A stretch of DNA of 64,000 nt from Trichoplax adhaerens (lineage: Eukaryota; Placozoa; Uniplacotomia; Trichoplacea; Trichoplacidae). The stretch lies in NCBI RefSeq assembly GCF_000150275.1, contig NW_002060958.1:752272-816271 (forward strand). The letters run 5' to 3'. The position numbers were made by a program, and so were the translations under genes. This document shows, in pieces, positions 34,547 through 46,870 of the stretch. The stretch's first letter is position 1. Each line of letters starts with the position of its first letter. The notes under the pieces were generated by a model that did no database searches, was not told the DNA's origin, and saw only the letters and a program-made list of their open reading frames with translations.

Positions 34547-35027
34547 TTTCATACACCAGCTTTGCGATAAGGTTTACGTAAAAAAAATCTGTAAATTTCT
34601 AAAGTTTTCGCGAATCAGCATCCCTTAACTACTTATTAAAACTAAGATACCTTTTACTTACAATTAGAGAACTGATTTTATTTGATGATCTAGAGAACAT
34701 AAATATCTTTCTGTAGTGGCTAACATTGATGAATCATCTTACAACAATAATTATCGACTCAATTTACATAATCTAACTATGGTATGTCCATTCATAGACT
34801 TATTTTAATGTACTTGGAATGTAGTAAGAATCATAATTAAAGTGACAAGAGTTTATTCTGCATTCAATTACTACGTAAGAATTGTATTGCAATATAAAAT
34901 CTAATTTACTATAAAACATTTAACTTCAGTGATTCCTACATTAAGCAACTAATTATAATCTCCATATATAAATATCAAGTCGATAAATTGAGTCATTTAC
35001 TACGCTATGGTAGTTTATACCGTAACA
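34547..35027 (-). mobile_element. Solo LTR, family A2 (decayed)
   Basis: A 481-bp element matches 31655-32149 throughout (ccagctttgcgataagg, gtggctaacattgatgaatcatc, ggtagtttataccgtaaca). The termini have drifted to tttcat and gtaaca. The flanks accat (34542-34546) and accac (35028-35032) agree at four of five bases, as expected of an older duplication. Confidence 0.8.
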
Positions 35028-35032
35028 ACCAC

Positions 35033-35984
35033 GTAAATGAAATATCTAAGAAGAGATACCAATTCATTGCCCTAGTCACTTTAGGTAATAAAACAGGAAA
35101 AATTACCTAGTTGAAGTTGATATTGACTTCTTATCAACAGATAAAATATAGCGAAAATCAATTCCCTCTCTCTGAACGCTATCTAGCCAGCAGAAATACC
35201 AAATCATATTAATATTACGAAAATTATATATTTTTTTATTCACTGAGGAAGTCCAGGTGAGAATATGTTAAGGCGGACGTTCTAACTATTCCTTATTTAT
35301 TTAATATTTTATCCGTGTGTACTCGTTGTTTGACGGTACTGATCCTGAATAATAAGATTAACTAAGAATTATTCTATCACAAAGTAATTTAAACTACGCT
35401 TATTGCAGGTATTCTTAGTCTACTAAGGATTAGATTATATACTATAATCCGCTAGCGCATTCTAATTCTTTCTTAAGTTTAGATTCTTTTATTATAATTT
35501 GTGACAAATACCTAGATATCTTTATCAGTTTTTGCTAACAGAATCTTTCTACTTTTGAACTTATGCAAGGGAGAGAAATCTAATGCAGGTTTTTGAAAAG
35601 TCAAAGAATTGCCAAAATATCAGTTGTAATCAATAATACGTATTTTGGTCGGATTTTCATTCAAAGAGAAGAAGGTTTAAGGCCTTGAAGATATACAATA
35701 CTGACGAAGCATACCTATAATACATAATTTTTTAATAAGTGCAAGAGAATTTTTCTAAAGCATTATCTTTCGAGAGAAGTATATTTTAAACAATTATCCT
35801 TAATCTTTCCACTTTTTCATTAATTTATTAAACATATAAGCAAAAAAGTTCCACATTCTTATAAATTTCGTCCTTACGTTACTTAAGCTTAAGGCATTTC
35901 TAGTAAATATTTCTAGATTGGGTAGTAATTTAAGCCAAGTTTAAATTTTAGTAACACCTTACAAAAGTTATAAAATAGTGCGTT
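35033..35984. other. 5' flank of receptor 6
   Basis: No gene or repeat copy was recognised. A possible TATA sequence (ttcttataaattt) with TATAAAT at 35860-35866 stands 125 bases before the start codon at 35985. Confidence 0.35.
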
Positions 35985-37008
35985 ATGAATTCCAGAAATA
36001 CAACGAATGATACAAGGATAAATGTGTTCATAGTGGATCAATATAATATCGCTATAATAAGCTGTTTCCTTTCTCTAATAATAAACATTGCGACGTTATC
36101 TTTAATAATCGGCAAAGCAAGATTACGAAATGTTTCCAACGCAATAATTTGTAGCAGTTGCTTCTGTTGCTTATTTTATGCAATCATTGTGATAAGTAGC
36201 TTTATCATAAGGAGATCGACAAACATTTCTGTTATAAAAGATATTGCTTCAATGTGCCTTCGGTCCCGTAACTGAAGTCACTTGTGCTTGCATAGTAAAC
36301 TTTCATGTAACAGTGATAAGTTCTGAAAGATGTTGCAAAATTATTTATCCCTTCAAATATAAAAGACTAGCTACTACAAGGAATGTGAGTTTTATTATAA
36401 TCCTGATTTGGCTTCTTCCAATTTTATTACTGTATATCTTAAATATCATCGTTTCCATTTCTCGACATGGTAGTTGCACAGTCTGGCATGAAATTGTTGG
36501 AATTGATAATTTTCTGGATCATATTATATTACCTATAATATTATTCATACCTCCCGTAATTGTATTAATCACATATCTTATAATTATTTATAAATTAACC
36601 AAGATGCAACATAAAATTGGCTTAGAAATACCAACAACTGGAAATCGACCGACAAAATCATCATTAATTTTACAAAACAAGAAAGCCTTACTCCAAATGG
36701 TTTTAGTCTTAACTGTTTACATGTTGGCCGTATGTCCATTCTTTATCATCCACATCGCATTTAGGGCCAATAATGATAAAGAAAATATTTTATACCGTAA
36801 TATTGCCTATCTAAATGCAATGTGTTATCTTTGTTATCATCCGATCTTTATCATTTGCTTCACTGTACCAATAAAAAATGAAGCTAAGAAAATCGTCACT
36901 GAATACTGTAATAGCAAGAATTTTTGTTGCCTATTCCAGTGCTACAGTAAAAATAAAGATCTTTCGAGACCTCATTTACGTACAACTACTTCGAATAGAA
37001 GTAAATGA
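35985..37008 (+). pseudogene. Receptor 6 with a single frameshift before TM3
   Basis: The first frame (35985-36275) encodes an N-terminus with sequons N5-T-T and N8-D-T, TM1 with N34 at 1.50 and TM2 with C56-S-S-C59, and Cys62 at the Asp2.50 position. Homology then switches by one base: the conserved TM3 cysteine and the following FGPVTEVT read in the next frame, with the change between about 36241 and 36250. The second part continues without stops through SSERCCKIIYPFKY, loop 2 C-T-V-W, TM5, NKKALLQM of TM6, TM7 with YHPIFIICFTVPIKNE and a tail ending at 37008. Apart from this one lesion the gene looks sound, so it is a very recent pseudogene, a polymorphism or an assembly error. A programmed shift is unlikely, since no heptameric slippery site stands out. 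Confidence 0.9.
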
Positions 37009-38446
37009 AATCGCGATAACGCAAATCTTCCAATAACTGTCGAAACATATTTAAGAACGAAAAAGCAAGAATTATGATAGATGTAATATAAATATCAGTG
37101 CTTATTCAATCCATGAGCATCTATCAGCAGCTAAATGATTTCAGATTCTATCTTATTGTAAGGATACAGAAACATTTATTTTATTTCGTTACCTATTATC
37201 ACACATTACCATGTACTTTTACCATTTCAAGCATGTATGATATGTAACGATAAACGTAATCACGAATTACTACAAAGTCATTTCAGATAATACTAGCTCT
37301 TAGCAAGCAGTAATATATTGATTTCATTTCCAATTTCATCGAATGTATTTCGAATATAACATTATGCTAGCAAAACCGAATTTATTTCTACATATTTTTG
37401 CGAAATTTATAAAGGGTAAAAGATTCACGTTTTACCGTACTTCGTCTTTAGAATGATCAGATTCTTTGGATTGGTAATTTGCTTACTAAATATGTATGTT
37501 CTTTGAAAATTTATTGATTTGCAGCCTGCAAATTTTGTACTGATCAAAGGTATCCATGGTATTAATTTAAATTTATCGATATTGTGCAATTAGTAAGATA
37601 AAATGATTGCTAATTACTCTCCTTAAAACTTTTAAATTTTATATTAATTATCTGATGTAAAGATAGTGAACATTCAGATTAAACATATAGTATACTTTAG
37701 GAATTATTGCGTTTGATATCTTTAGCCGGTATTTCATGCAAAAGGTGTTAAATTAATTCCGAATGTTCTAACTTTCATAAAAATGGCAAAGCATAATAAC
37801 ACCCTTCCATTTTTGCATTCATAAAATCTGATAACATATCAAAATGGTGATCTTAACATTGCAAAACTTTGCATATTTAATTAAAGATAAAGTACTTCAA
37901 TGCCATATCAATTAGCTAGACCATATGGTAAGCAAATTTTATTGTTAATTATAAAGATTAATATCTTCGATGATAATACTGTATACATGGTATCTGTACA
38001 GCGAACTACGGTTACAGTAGTTGAGTGAATCTAATGGATTTGTTAAACATTGTGAGAATGTACTACTGTTAATCAATATGTTAGCAGCAATCTACCGCTA
38101 GATGTATGATATAGGTCAATGTTGCTTAAATTAGACAATATACAGCACGAGTATTTTAGGAGAAGCTAATTGTATAATCAGCTACCTGGAAATCTAATGA
38201 AATTCGATGTAACAACTATAAAATGGAAACTGTTTTTAATTCGTGGTTACATAGTATGTTTTTTATACCAGACTAGCACCTAAAGTATTTCATCTTGCTT
38301 AGAATATGAAAAAACAAGATGCAATCTAATAGCAAAAAATTTAAAATCAATATTCACAATTATAACGTAGCCGTAATTTTAAGTACGTAATGTAGCTGTA
38401 AGTTTTGAACGTGTAATAGTAATATGAATGAAGTTACAACATAACG
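37009..38446. other. 3' flank of receptor 6, gene-free up to an assembly gap
   Basis: About 1.4 kb without recognised genes or repeat copies. Confidence 0.4.
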
Positions 38447-38496
38447 NNNNNNNNNNNNNNNNNNNNNNNNNNNNNNNNNNNNNNNNNNNNNNNNNN
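38447..38496. other. Assembly gap (50 N)
   Basis: A second placeholder run of exactly 50 N. It marks a break near the densest repeat cluster of the window. Confidence 0.98.
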
Positions 38497-38748
38497 GAAC
38501 TTTAACTATTATAAAAAATAGTATACTTATACAACTTTTATCACGCCTATATTTTGTTTAATTCCTTTCCCAAGAATATAGGAATACTTGTGTCTCCTAT
38601 ACCATCGAATTCGTAATAAAGTAATGTCTTAAAAAACTGTTAAACCAGGCGGCAAATTTTGTTCTAAATACGAAATTAATTAAATTCAGATAAGACTCTA
38701 AAATTATTAATCAAAAAATTTTATATTCTGTACTACATCATATCATAT

Positions 38749-39190
38749 TGTCACTGTACGAACTACCATGAAGAAATAGATATCTAAATTTGGTGAATAT
38801 AATATAGAGATAATATATTACAACTATTTACTTACAATAGGAATTACTCTAATTATAAATGTGTTACAGCAAATTTAATGCTGTGCTGTAATAAGCACTG
38901 AAATGATTCTGTGAATGGACATATTGTAGTCCGACTGTGAAAAATTAGTTAGTAGATGTTCTCATCTCAGTACTTTTATAAGATAACTCGTGAATGTTAG
39001 CTGCTGTAGAAGGGTATATAAGCCTGTCAGATATTTGAATAAAGCAGTTCTCAATTGTCTAGTTGAGTTTAACGTAGAATCAAAGGCGTTTAGATTCTTG
39101 TGAGGTAGTTAAGGGATACTAAATCCCGGAGACTATAGAGATTTAGAGATTTGTTTTACGTTATCCTTGTCACGAAGCTGGTTTGTGACA
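38749..39190 (+). mobile_element. Solo LTR, family A1
   Basis: A 442-bp element has TGTCAC/GTGACA ends and exact catat duplications (38744-38748, 39191-39195). TATATAAG starts at 39015 and AATAAA at 39038, a spacing of 23. The start hairpin has drifted (tcactgta/taccatga). Otherwise it is near-identical to 8312-8753. Confidence 0.95.
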
Positions 39191-39195
39191 CATAT

Positions 39196-39714
39196 GCCAT
39201 CAAAAAATGACGACCTGAAGATCAACTCAGCTCTTTTTTATATCTTGTGACCAGCAAGTAAACTTTATCGAAAGAAAATTATGATAATATCATTTAATTA
39301 AAAGCAAATTAAAATTTTGAAATTGCAATACATAAAATAATTCTATATTAGAAATATATCGGTAACATAATATATTGTACTAAACTAATGTTAATAGTAA
39401 GTTATTCAAATTTAAACGTTCCATAATTTTAATAAAATTGCTTTTAACTATCAGCCACCTATATTATGAAGTAAACTCCTGAATAACTAATATATAACAG
39501 ACAGTAGCCATTAGAATATTAACCAAATTCCATCAGTTGACTAAAAAATTGGCCTCAAGCTATCAGTCTAATACAGTCTGATACAGTAACAAACATACGC
39601 AAAGTTTTCTACTTTCTCAAGGAAATCATCAGGATTTAAATACGTCCGTTCGAGGTCTGGCGCGAGACTGGACGCTTAAATATCATAAATTCTTAAATTC
39701 TTAATTTAATTAAA
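39196..39714. other. Gene-free spacer between two LTRs
   Basis: About 520 AT-rich bases with no recognised feature, except a short GC-richer patch (cgttcgaggtctggcgcgag) near 39647. Confidence 0.35.
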
Positions 39715-39719
39715 TATGA

Positions 39720-40348
39720 TGTCACAAAACAGCTTTGCAACAAGATTACGTAATGCACGATCAATAAATCAATTCTTTGAATCACGTATCAAGGAACGAT
39801 ATCCGCACTATCAGAAACGCTTTTACTCTACTAACAGACTACACAAAGACTTAGACGCCTCGTATTTTAAGTTAAACACTAAGTTTATGAATTAACTTTA
39901 TTACGCGATATATTGCGTTTATATACTCTTCTTTGATAGTTCATGAGTCATAGTTAGTACAATTAACTTTGGAATCATTCACTAAATTAGACATTAATTT
40001 TAGCTACTGTTCCCTGATGCAGACAACGGTATTTACGAGCATAGACATCTAATTACTAATACAGAATAGTCAGATTATGATATGTCCTGTCACAGAATAT
40101 TTCCACGATAATTTACAATCTATCATAAGCAAGTTACAATCACAATGATTCGAACTGTAAGTAGATAATTCGCATTCCCTATTATTACTATTAAATTCAG
40201 TATATGTATATATGTTACAATCACATAAAGCCAGTGCTATATTAAAACACAGTATATCCAAATTAGAAGTTAGCTAAATAAAGATAGGCTAACAAAATTA
40301 TCCTGACATAGATATTTCTTCTCTAGCATAGCATACAAGACTGTCATA
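39720..40348 (-). mobile_element. Solo LTR, family B
   Basis: A 629-bp copy, close to 14441-15070, with exact tatga duplications (39715-39719, 40349-40353). The final gtcaca has changed to gtcata. It forms an inverted pair with the next B copy, 93 bases downstream. Confidence 0.93.
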
Positions 40349-40441
40349 TATGATAATAAAATTGTATCAATATGAATATGTGTAATGAAGGCTAATTTTA
40401 AGAATTCTTCTTTAAGTTTTTATGTAACTTTAGTAAGTATT

Positions 40442-42380
40442 TGTGACCGTGTTATATACGGTATTAGAGTAGAAACATCTATGTCAGGATAATTCTGTTA
40501 GCCTATCCTTATTTAGTTAGCTTCTAATTTGAATATGCTGTGTTTTAATATAGCACTGAATTTTTATGACAGTGACACATATACACATACTGAAATTATT
40601 AGTTATGTAATGAAATGAAAAGTATAGAGATCAAGCTACGAAACTTTAACAAACTTTGATTCTACTTTCGTTGCACTCCGGTCGACTTAACGCTAATACT
40701 TTGACACCAAATAAAATTTGGGGAAATAACCGAACAACAATTTATTACAAAACAAAAATGGAGAGAAATATAAACCGAACAACCTTACAAATACTTAGCT
40801 TTAAGTATTATTAAAATAAATGACAGACTTAAAAACTGTCAACGACCAAACAACCTTTCAAAAAAAGAAGAACGTTTTAACTTACGACAATTCGACCCCG
40901 ATGGCCTTTTAAATTCAACAAGTTCTTCAAATAAAATCTTCTTCTACTCTCTCCCTAAATTTTCTAATTGCACTATCATTTATAGGCTTCGTAAAGCCGT
41001 CAGAGGTATTTAAAACTAAACATTTGCTAACCAATCGCTCTTAAGATCCGTTTTAGAAAACTACTTTGCACCATTTAAGAAAACAAAAATCATTCAAAGT
41101 TCAGACACAATTTACCCTACGATTCCCTTACAAAACACTATAAAACTAACAAGCTAACTATAAAAATACATCAAACTTCATTTCTAACATAATTTCTATC
41201 ATTAATACACTATAAAAGTCTAAAAATCAACCTTTAAACTTCAAGATTTGGTCATAAAAACAACATTCTAGCTAACAATCAACACAACCTGCCAATTTCC
41301 ATCTTATTTTCTATTTTCCTCACTAAATCTCCTAATGTGACTTCAAGTCACGTCATAAAATTCCAAAGTTTCAAATTCATAACAAAAAGTCCAAATCTCA
41401 AAAATCAACTCTTACGATATTTTTTACAAATTAAAATAAAGAAAACAAATCCGAATTTTTGTAAAGATTACAATACTCGCTTTTCGCTGATCAAAAAATT
41501 TTATATGACTATCACAATTACTTTTCTGACATTAGTTTCGCTGAGTATTGACAGTTGATGTTTTAGCGTCAGGTTGTACTATAACTGTACGATGATAGAC
41601 TACATTATAGTACTTTACCGTCATGTTATAAATCCCCTTTCTCTAAGGATAGAGTTTTGCTACTAAGTTAAATTTAGTTACAATTTGAATAGACGATCAA
41701 ACGCCCTTTCTTTAGATTAGGCATTTGCAACTTCTATATTAATCTATATATAATACCTTGTAAAATAATGAAGAAGAAAAGATGGCGACATGATGATTTG
41801 GCAGGGTAAAACTTAAAGACACTATCACTTTCTAGGTATTTTCTATAGTAAAATAATATTAATTACATACTAAAAACTACAAAGGACTCTACTTTTTAGT
41901 CCTTTACTACAGTTATAATAAGGAATGCGAATTATCTACTTACAGTTCGAATCATTGTGATTGTAACTTACTTATGATAGATTGTACATTATCGTGGAAA
42001 TGCTCCGTGATAGGACATATCGTAATCTGACTATTCTGTATTGGTCATCAGATGTTTATGTTTGTAAATACTGTTGTCTACATTAAGGGAGCAGTAGCTA
42101 AAATTAATATCTAATTTAGTGAATGATTCCAAAGTTAATCGTACTAACTATGACTCATGAACTATTGAGGAAGAGTATATAAATGCAATATATCGTGTAA
42201 TAAAGTCGATTCTTAAACTTAGTGTTTAACGTAAATACGAGGCGTTTAAGTCTTTGAGTAGTCTGTTAGTAGAGTAAAAGTGTTTCTGATAGTGCGGATA
42301 TCGTTCCTTCATAAGTGGTTCAAGGAATTGACTTATTGATCGCATATTACATTATCTTGTTGCAAAGCTGTTTTGTGACA
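40442..42380 (+). mobile_element. Solo LTR, family B, split by element C
   Basis: The B sequence occupies 40442-40606 and 41911-42380, with exact gtatt duplications outside (40437-40441, 42381-42385). Removing the 1304-bp insert and one copy of agttat leaves a B LTR of about 630 bp. TATATAAA starts at 42176 and AATAAA at 42199, again 23 bases apart. The end tttgtgaca is intact. Confidence 0.93.
40607..41910 (-). mobile_element. Element C, 1304-bp unclassified insertion
   Basis: The insert runs from gtaatgaaatg to ctttactac inside a B LTR, flanked by the exact 6-bp duplication agttat (40601-40606, 41911-41916). Its termini form only an imperfect inverted repeat (gtaatgaaat versus gtagtaaagg). 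There is no TG/CA end, no transposase and no reverse transcriptase frame. The frame 41337-41558 has no known domain. The strand given follows the copy beside receptor fragment 5, which lies in the opposite orientation. It could be a non-autonomous DNA element; a 6-bp target would be unusual for the common superfamilies. A truncated LINE is less likely with both ends conserved. Confidence 0.8.
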
Positions 42381-42385
42381 GTATT

Positions 42386-45201
42386 GTAACTTTAAAAAGT
42401 AACTTAACTTGGGTTTAACTACCGTAGGTTCTACTTATTGTTTTAGTATATCGTTAACTCGATCACTTTATTCGGGTTAGAGTTGAATAACTTTCAATAA
42501 CTTAACTTTGTTAAGAGTTATACAATGTAACATTGTGAATTTAGCTATATGTTAAGATAACATAGTATTTAAGTTGCAATCTTGATTAAAACTACCAGCT
42601 AATTTTGATTAAAAGTTACAGTAGAAATGATGCTACTTTGTAATAAAGTACAGTAGAAACTCGAACATTCTAATTAGGGTTCTAATTTAAGATAAATGAT
42701 CTATTATGATGTTTTATTATAGTTGCATTTTGTATATTGTAGAAAATATTTTTTGTAGTCGAATTACGATAAATTATTATTAATTTGATCATTCCGGAAT
42801 CTAGGGTATAATTTGTCTAGTCAAATGTATTTAATTGCTAGTTTGATTTGGTTTACCTTAGAATTAAGAGATGGTAGTCTGATACCAGCTACTGATCTGT
42901 GTAGCAAATAAAAGGTGCCATAATTCAGTAGTTTAGGATTTTCCTAATTCGAGAGATATCGTATTTTACGTTGGTAGCTTGATAGGTTTAGGCAATAATT
43001 TTGCCCTTTTTATAATTTTTTAGTACAATTGATAAGATTTTTAGATAATTTATTACAATAAATTGGTGATCTTTCCTAATTTCCTTATCTTGGAATTGAA
43101 AGCTGGAAGTTTGACTTGAATTTTTCGTTCATTATTACTTATATATGTATGAAATCACAGATTAACCATTAAAGACTTCTGCACATAACAATTTAAGAAA
43201 ATGAACTTAAAACTGATAATACTTTACTTAATTTTATCTCACTATTCAAGTAGCCACGCACCTTCATTCATTGATATCGCATGGACGACAGTATTCACGA
43301 TTAAGTAAAAAATAGTATAATAATAAATTTACTAAAATTAATTATATTCGCACTACTAAGCATATAGAATGGCAAATCTGTAACGTTCTCAATCGTTACG
43401 TCTATGAGGAGATTGTATTAGTAGTAACATACATAAGATGATAAAGAGGACAATAAGATCCATCATATCATTGATCAGATCAGACATCTTTTATCTCCAT
43501 CGAAATATAGAATAGCATACGAAAAGTTTCATTGACACTATTAATTAAATTGACAGGAAGTTGCTTCATTAACTAGAATTAGATTATATGAAATTGGTAT
43601 CATATCTATTCCTATAAGTGACAGTAAATACTGATGTAAAAATACGCTTAAGGATGCTATGCCATGGTTTCAAAGCATATTTTTTCTTAAATACGAACGA
43701 TTAAAAATGATACTGGCTGTTTAATTAAGAGGTAAACTACCTATCAATTAAAATATGTAGTTTTTAGTCCATTCGAAGGACAATGAAAGACCGAAATGTT
43801 AGTTACATTTATGATTGACAGAAAACAGTCAGATTCGTATATATAAATTTCCAGGAATTACGTATTTGGCGTTGCAAGCTGATATTTTTACCGTATCTGA
43901 AATTTATCAATAATCTCAAAATGTTTTTCAAAAATTTACGGTTAGTCTTATTTGAAACCCTACTAAGACAATTTCATCTGACGGTCAATATGCGACAAGC
44001 ATCAATATTAGAATTGAAATCTTAGAAAAACTACGTTTTGAATTCTACCTTACGAAAACTTTATTTCATATTTAATTCTTATTATTGACTAAAGTAACAG
44101 ATAAAATTCAATAATATCTAACAACTTAGATGCCAAATAGCTTGTGATAATCCTACGATTTTATCATCTTGGAAGGAGTAGAGAACATCTGTTTTGAAAT
44201 CAGCACTCAGACAGTATATCCAGTATTTTAAAGCTTACGAACAAGAATTTAAAAATATAGGTAAAGTTTGATGATATTGCAGTTACAATTGAGAAAATGA
44301 TGCCTTTAACTAGACATGTCATGCCACTTTGATTGAAAGAGAAATTCTGCAATAAAAACTTCTCGTTTAGGATTTAAGATACTGTAATGCACCATTTTTT
44401 AATGTACCTGGTATAGCTGCTAGACAAGACTCTTCCAAATTTAAAGCTATTCATGCAATTGTTTACGAAGTCTGTTTTATGCTTTTTGTTGGATATACTA
44501 TACAACTGTATATAGTTGTATTTGATTTTGTTGCCCATCTGTATTTTCGATCTTTGTTTCGAGTATCTATTTTGTAAACATTAGTTTAATCTTCATAGAC
44601 TTTAAACAATCTAGTATTTTAATATCGTAAAATCCAATCACTGCTATCTAGTCCAATATTTCATAAAATTCAGAACACCATTACTACTTCAGCTTAGTAT
44701 ACGCAAAGGAACTGAAGGTAAGTAATAGTATGAAAATTACAACAAATGATAGCTATCGAATATGTAATTCTGAATCTTGTATACCAATGTACTTAACGTT
44801 GAACTCTTCATATTTTAAAATTCACTGCTACATGAACCTTATAGAAGAGTTTCCGATAATTCTGAATGAAATACTCTGATTTTATATATTAATGTTTTTG
44901 AAAATATTTTAAAATAAATCTTATTTATTTAATCAGCTTAGAGTCAATAATTTATAACTTATATGTGCTAAATTCTCTTTTTATTTCTAGAAAACTTGCA
45001 AGATCTTATGAACTTATTTGGCACTAAATAAGTACGATTCTTCTTGAACTCCTTGTATTGATCTTTCAAGTACATTTCATTGATTGATTTCTTGTTGCAT
45101 TGGAAAGAATTCGATTTTTAACCGAGTAATGTGAAATAATTAAACTCCCCTTCCAGTAATAATCCTGTAGTGTTGGTAAGTCCTAGCATAAATTCATTGA
45201 A
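42386..45201. other. Gene-free stretch before receptor 7
   Basis: About 2.8 kb with no recognised gene. A caaataaaagg near 42904 with gggtataattt upstream near 42802 may be a decayed LTR core, but ends could not be supported. Confidence 0.4.
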
Positions 45202-46167
45202 ATGGAAGGCAACTATCGAGATCAGAGTCAAAGCGAATTTTCACCTTTGCATAATCTCACGGCGACTGGTATTAATTTTACTACAGTTCAATACCTTCTG
45301 CCAGGGGTTATCATTTCATTAACTGCGTTACTTGTTGACTTTGCAGTAATAATCCTGATTTTAGCCAATCCTCGAGTAAGAAAGATTTCTAACTCCATTT
45401 TTTGTAGTAGCTGCTTCTGTGGCCTTCTTTCTTCAGTTCAAACGATAGCAGTTGTCTTAAATCTTCTTTATGAAACGGATTACTATTTCAATGACTTTAT
45501 AGAATGTTTCCTGGATGAAACGATAGAGTTATCGTTATTTGCAGTCTTTAATATTCATGTTACGTTAATAAATCTTCAACGATGTTTATCAATCATATTT
45601 CCTTTCAAATATCAGCGTTGGGCTACTCGAAGAAACGTCGCCATTGCAATAATTTTAGCTTGGATTGTTCCAATTGGAGTAATTTTTATGTTATCACAAT
45701 TCATTTCTCTTGTCACTTTTGGAAATTGCTCGGAATGGTATCAAGTAAGCAGTGCTAACATTATTGTAACTCGCATTCTGTTACCAATTACTTTCGTCTT
45801 GCCTCCTTTAGTCACCATTGTGACTTATAGCATAATTATTAGTAAAGTTTACTCGTTCCAGAAAAAGTTTAGGAGTCAATGCAATTCTACACCATTGCCC
45901 CAGTCTTCATCTAGCCATCAATTAATGTTCTTGCACAGAAAAGCTCTCATTCAAATGGCTCTGGTCTTAGGGGCATATAGCCTGTCTTTGTTTCCATTAT
46001 TTACAGTATTAACTATCCTTACGATATCCCCTAATTTTTCACTATATGCTGCTAGCGAAGTCACATATTGTATAGCTGCAACGTATATCTTTATTCACCC
46101 CATTTTGGTTGTCTACTTTACGGTAGATCTTAAAGCGGAGATAAAAAAGAGACTTACACGCTACTAA
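45202..46167 (+). CDS. Divergent class A-like seven-transmembrane receptor 7 (intact, short tail)
   Basis: At 321 residues this is the shortest intact member. Sequons N18-L-T and N25-F-T precede TM1 (about 31-55), where the usual Asn1.50 is D46. TM2 about 62-88 contains C68-S-S-C71 with G74 at position 2.50. TM3 is about 99-131 with C102, and its cytoplasmic end reads L-Q126-R127-C, so the acidic residue of E/DRY is replaced by Gln. TM4 is about 144-168. Loop 2 is C176-S-E-W179. TM5 is about 186-215. TM6 starts HRKALIQM with SLFP. TM7 ends H299-P300 followed by VVYFTVDLKAEI, so even the TAPIKEE segment is altered. The chain stops about ten residues later, leaving essentially helix 8 and no tail. 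The next repeat begins about 100 bases after the stop. Confidence 0.93.
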   Translation: MEGNYRDQSQSEFSPLHNLTATGINFTTVQYLLPGVIISLTALLVDFAVIILILANPRVRKISNSIFCSSCFCGLLSSVQTIAVVLNLLYETDYYFNDFIECFLDETIELSLFAVFNIHVTLINLQRCLSIIFPFKYQRWATRRNVAIAIILAWIVPIGVIFMLSQFISLVTFGNCSEWYQVSSANIIVTRILLPITFVLPPLVTIVTYSIIISKVYSFQKKFRSQCNSTPLPQSSSSHQLMFLHRKALIQMALVLGAYSLSLFPLFTVLTILTISPNFSLYAASEVTYCIAATYIFIHPILVVYFTVDLKAEIKKRLTRY

Positions 46168-46274
46168 TTACAAGGAGAATCAGTAAGCGTCGGGTATGAA
46201 AACTCATTGTCATTATCAAATAATCAACGACTACATTAAATATTTCATCGCAAATAGAATACAAGATAACAAAA

Positions 46275-46870
46275 TGTCACAACCAAACACTGTGGCAAGC
46301 AAAGGTAAAGTCTATAAGTAACAACTGACTTTAATGCTTTTTTACTAAATGTAACATACAGTATACATAGCAAATTACTGGTAAAATGGAACTTTTATTT
46401 GCATAGACACATTCACAACTTTGCACAACCGCTTCCTACTCGAAATGATGTTGTTCATATAGGAGTCATCTAACTTGTAAACAGTAGCTTTATTATTATC
46501 CGTTGCTAGCAAAAACATCTAGACCTAAAATGTTTCATTCTTACATAGCTTTTCTATCAATGAATATTCTTATCCTATTAATCATACAAAATGTTAATCT
46601 AGTCATAAAACACTGTTTAGCTCAACTATCTTAAGCTAGAACTTGAATCACCTTATTTCTATCTATGTTCGTAATAACAATCAATATCAAAATATGTAAT
46701 AAACTATTATAAATAATTTCCCGTTAAGGCATTACTTGTCTTTTCTATCACTATAATTATAGACATTTTCCATTATTAATAGCTACCGTTCTATTAGCCT
46801 ATTCTAACGACAAGGCAACACCGCAACATAAGGTTACCAATTCTATTGATAATCCTTAACTAGTACCGCA
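46275..46870 (-). mobile_element. Family G LTR-like repeat (copy 2)
   Basis: It begins TGTCACAACC at 46275, a terminus resembling the - strand starts of families A and B, followed by cactgtggcaag, which can fold back on it. The body aligns with 33160-33850. The far end, near 46870, is decayed and no duplicated flank to caaaa (46270-46274) was found. The repeat lies directly behind receptor 7 and may supply the antisense or 3' sequence of its transcript. Confidence 0.65.

Noticed and set aside
41337-41558. 73-codon frame in element C
   Set aside because: Lysine-rich low-complexity product with no similarity to a transposase or reverse transcriptase that I can see.
42697-43051. Possible LTR with ataaa flanks around a caaataaaagg signal
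   Set aside because: The termini share only TG/CA, and with so many TG and CA dinucleotides a five-base match is expected by chance.
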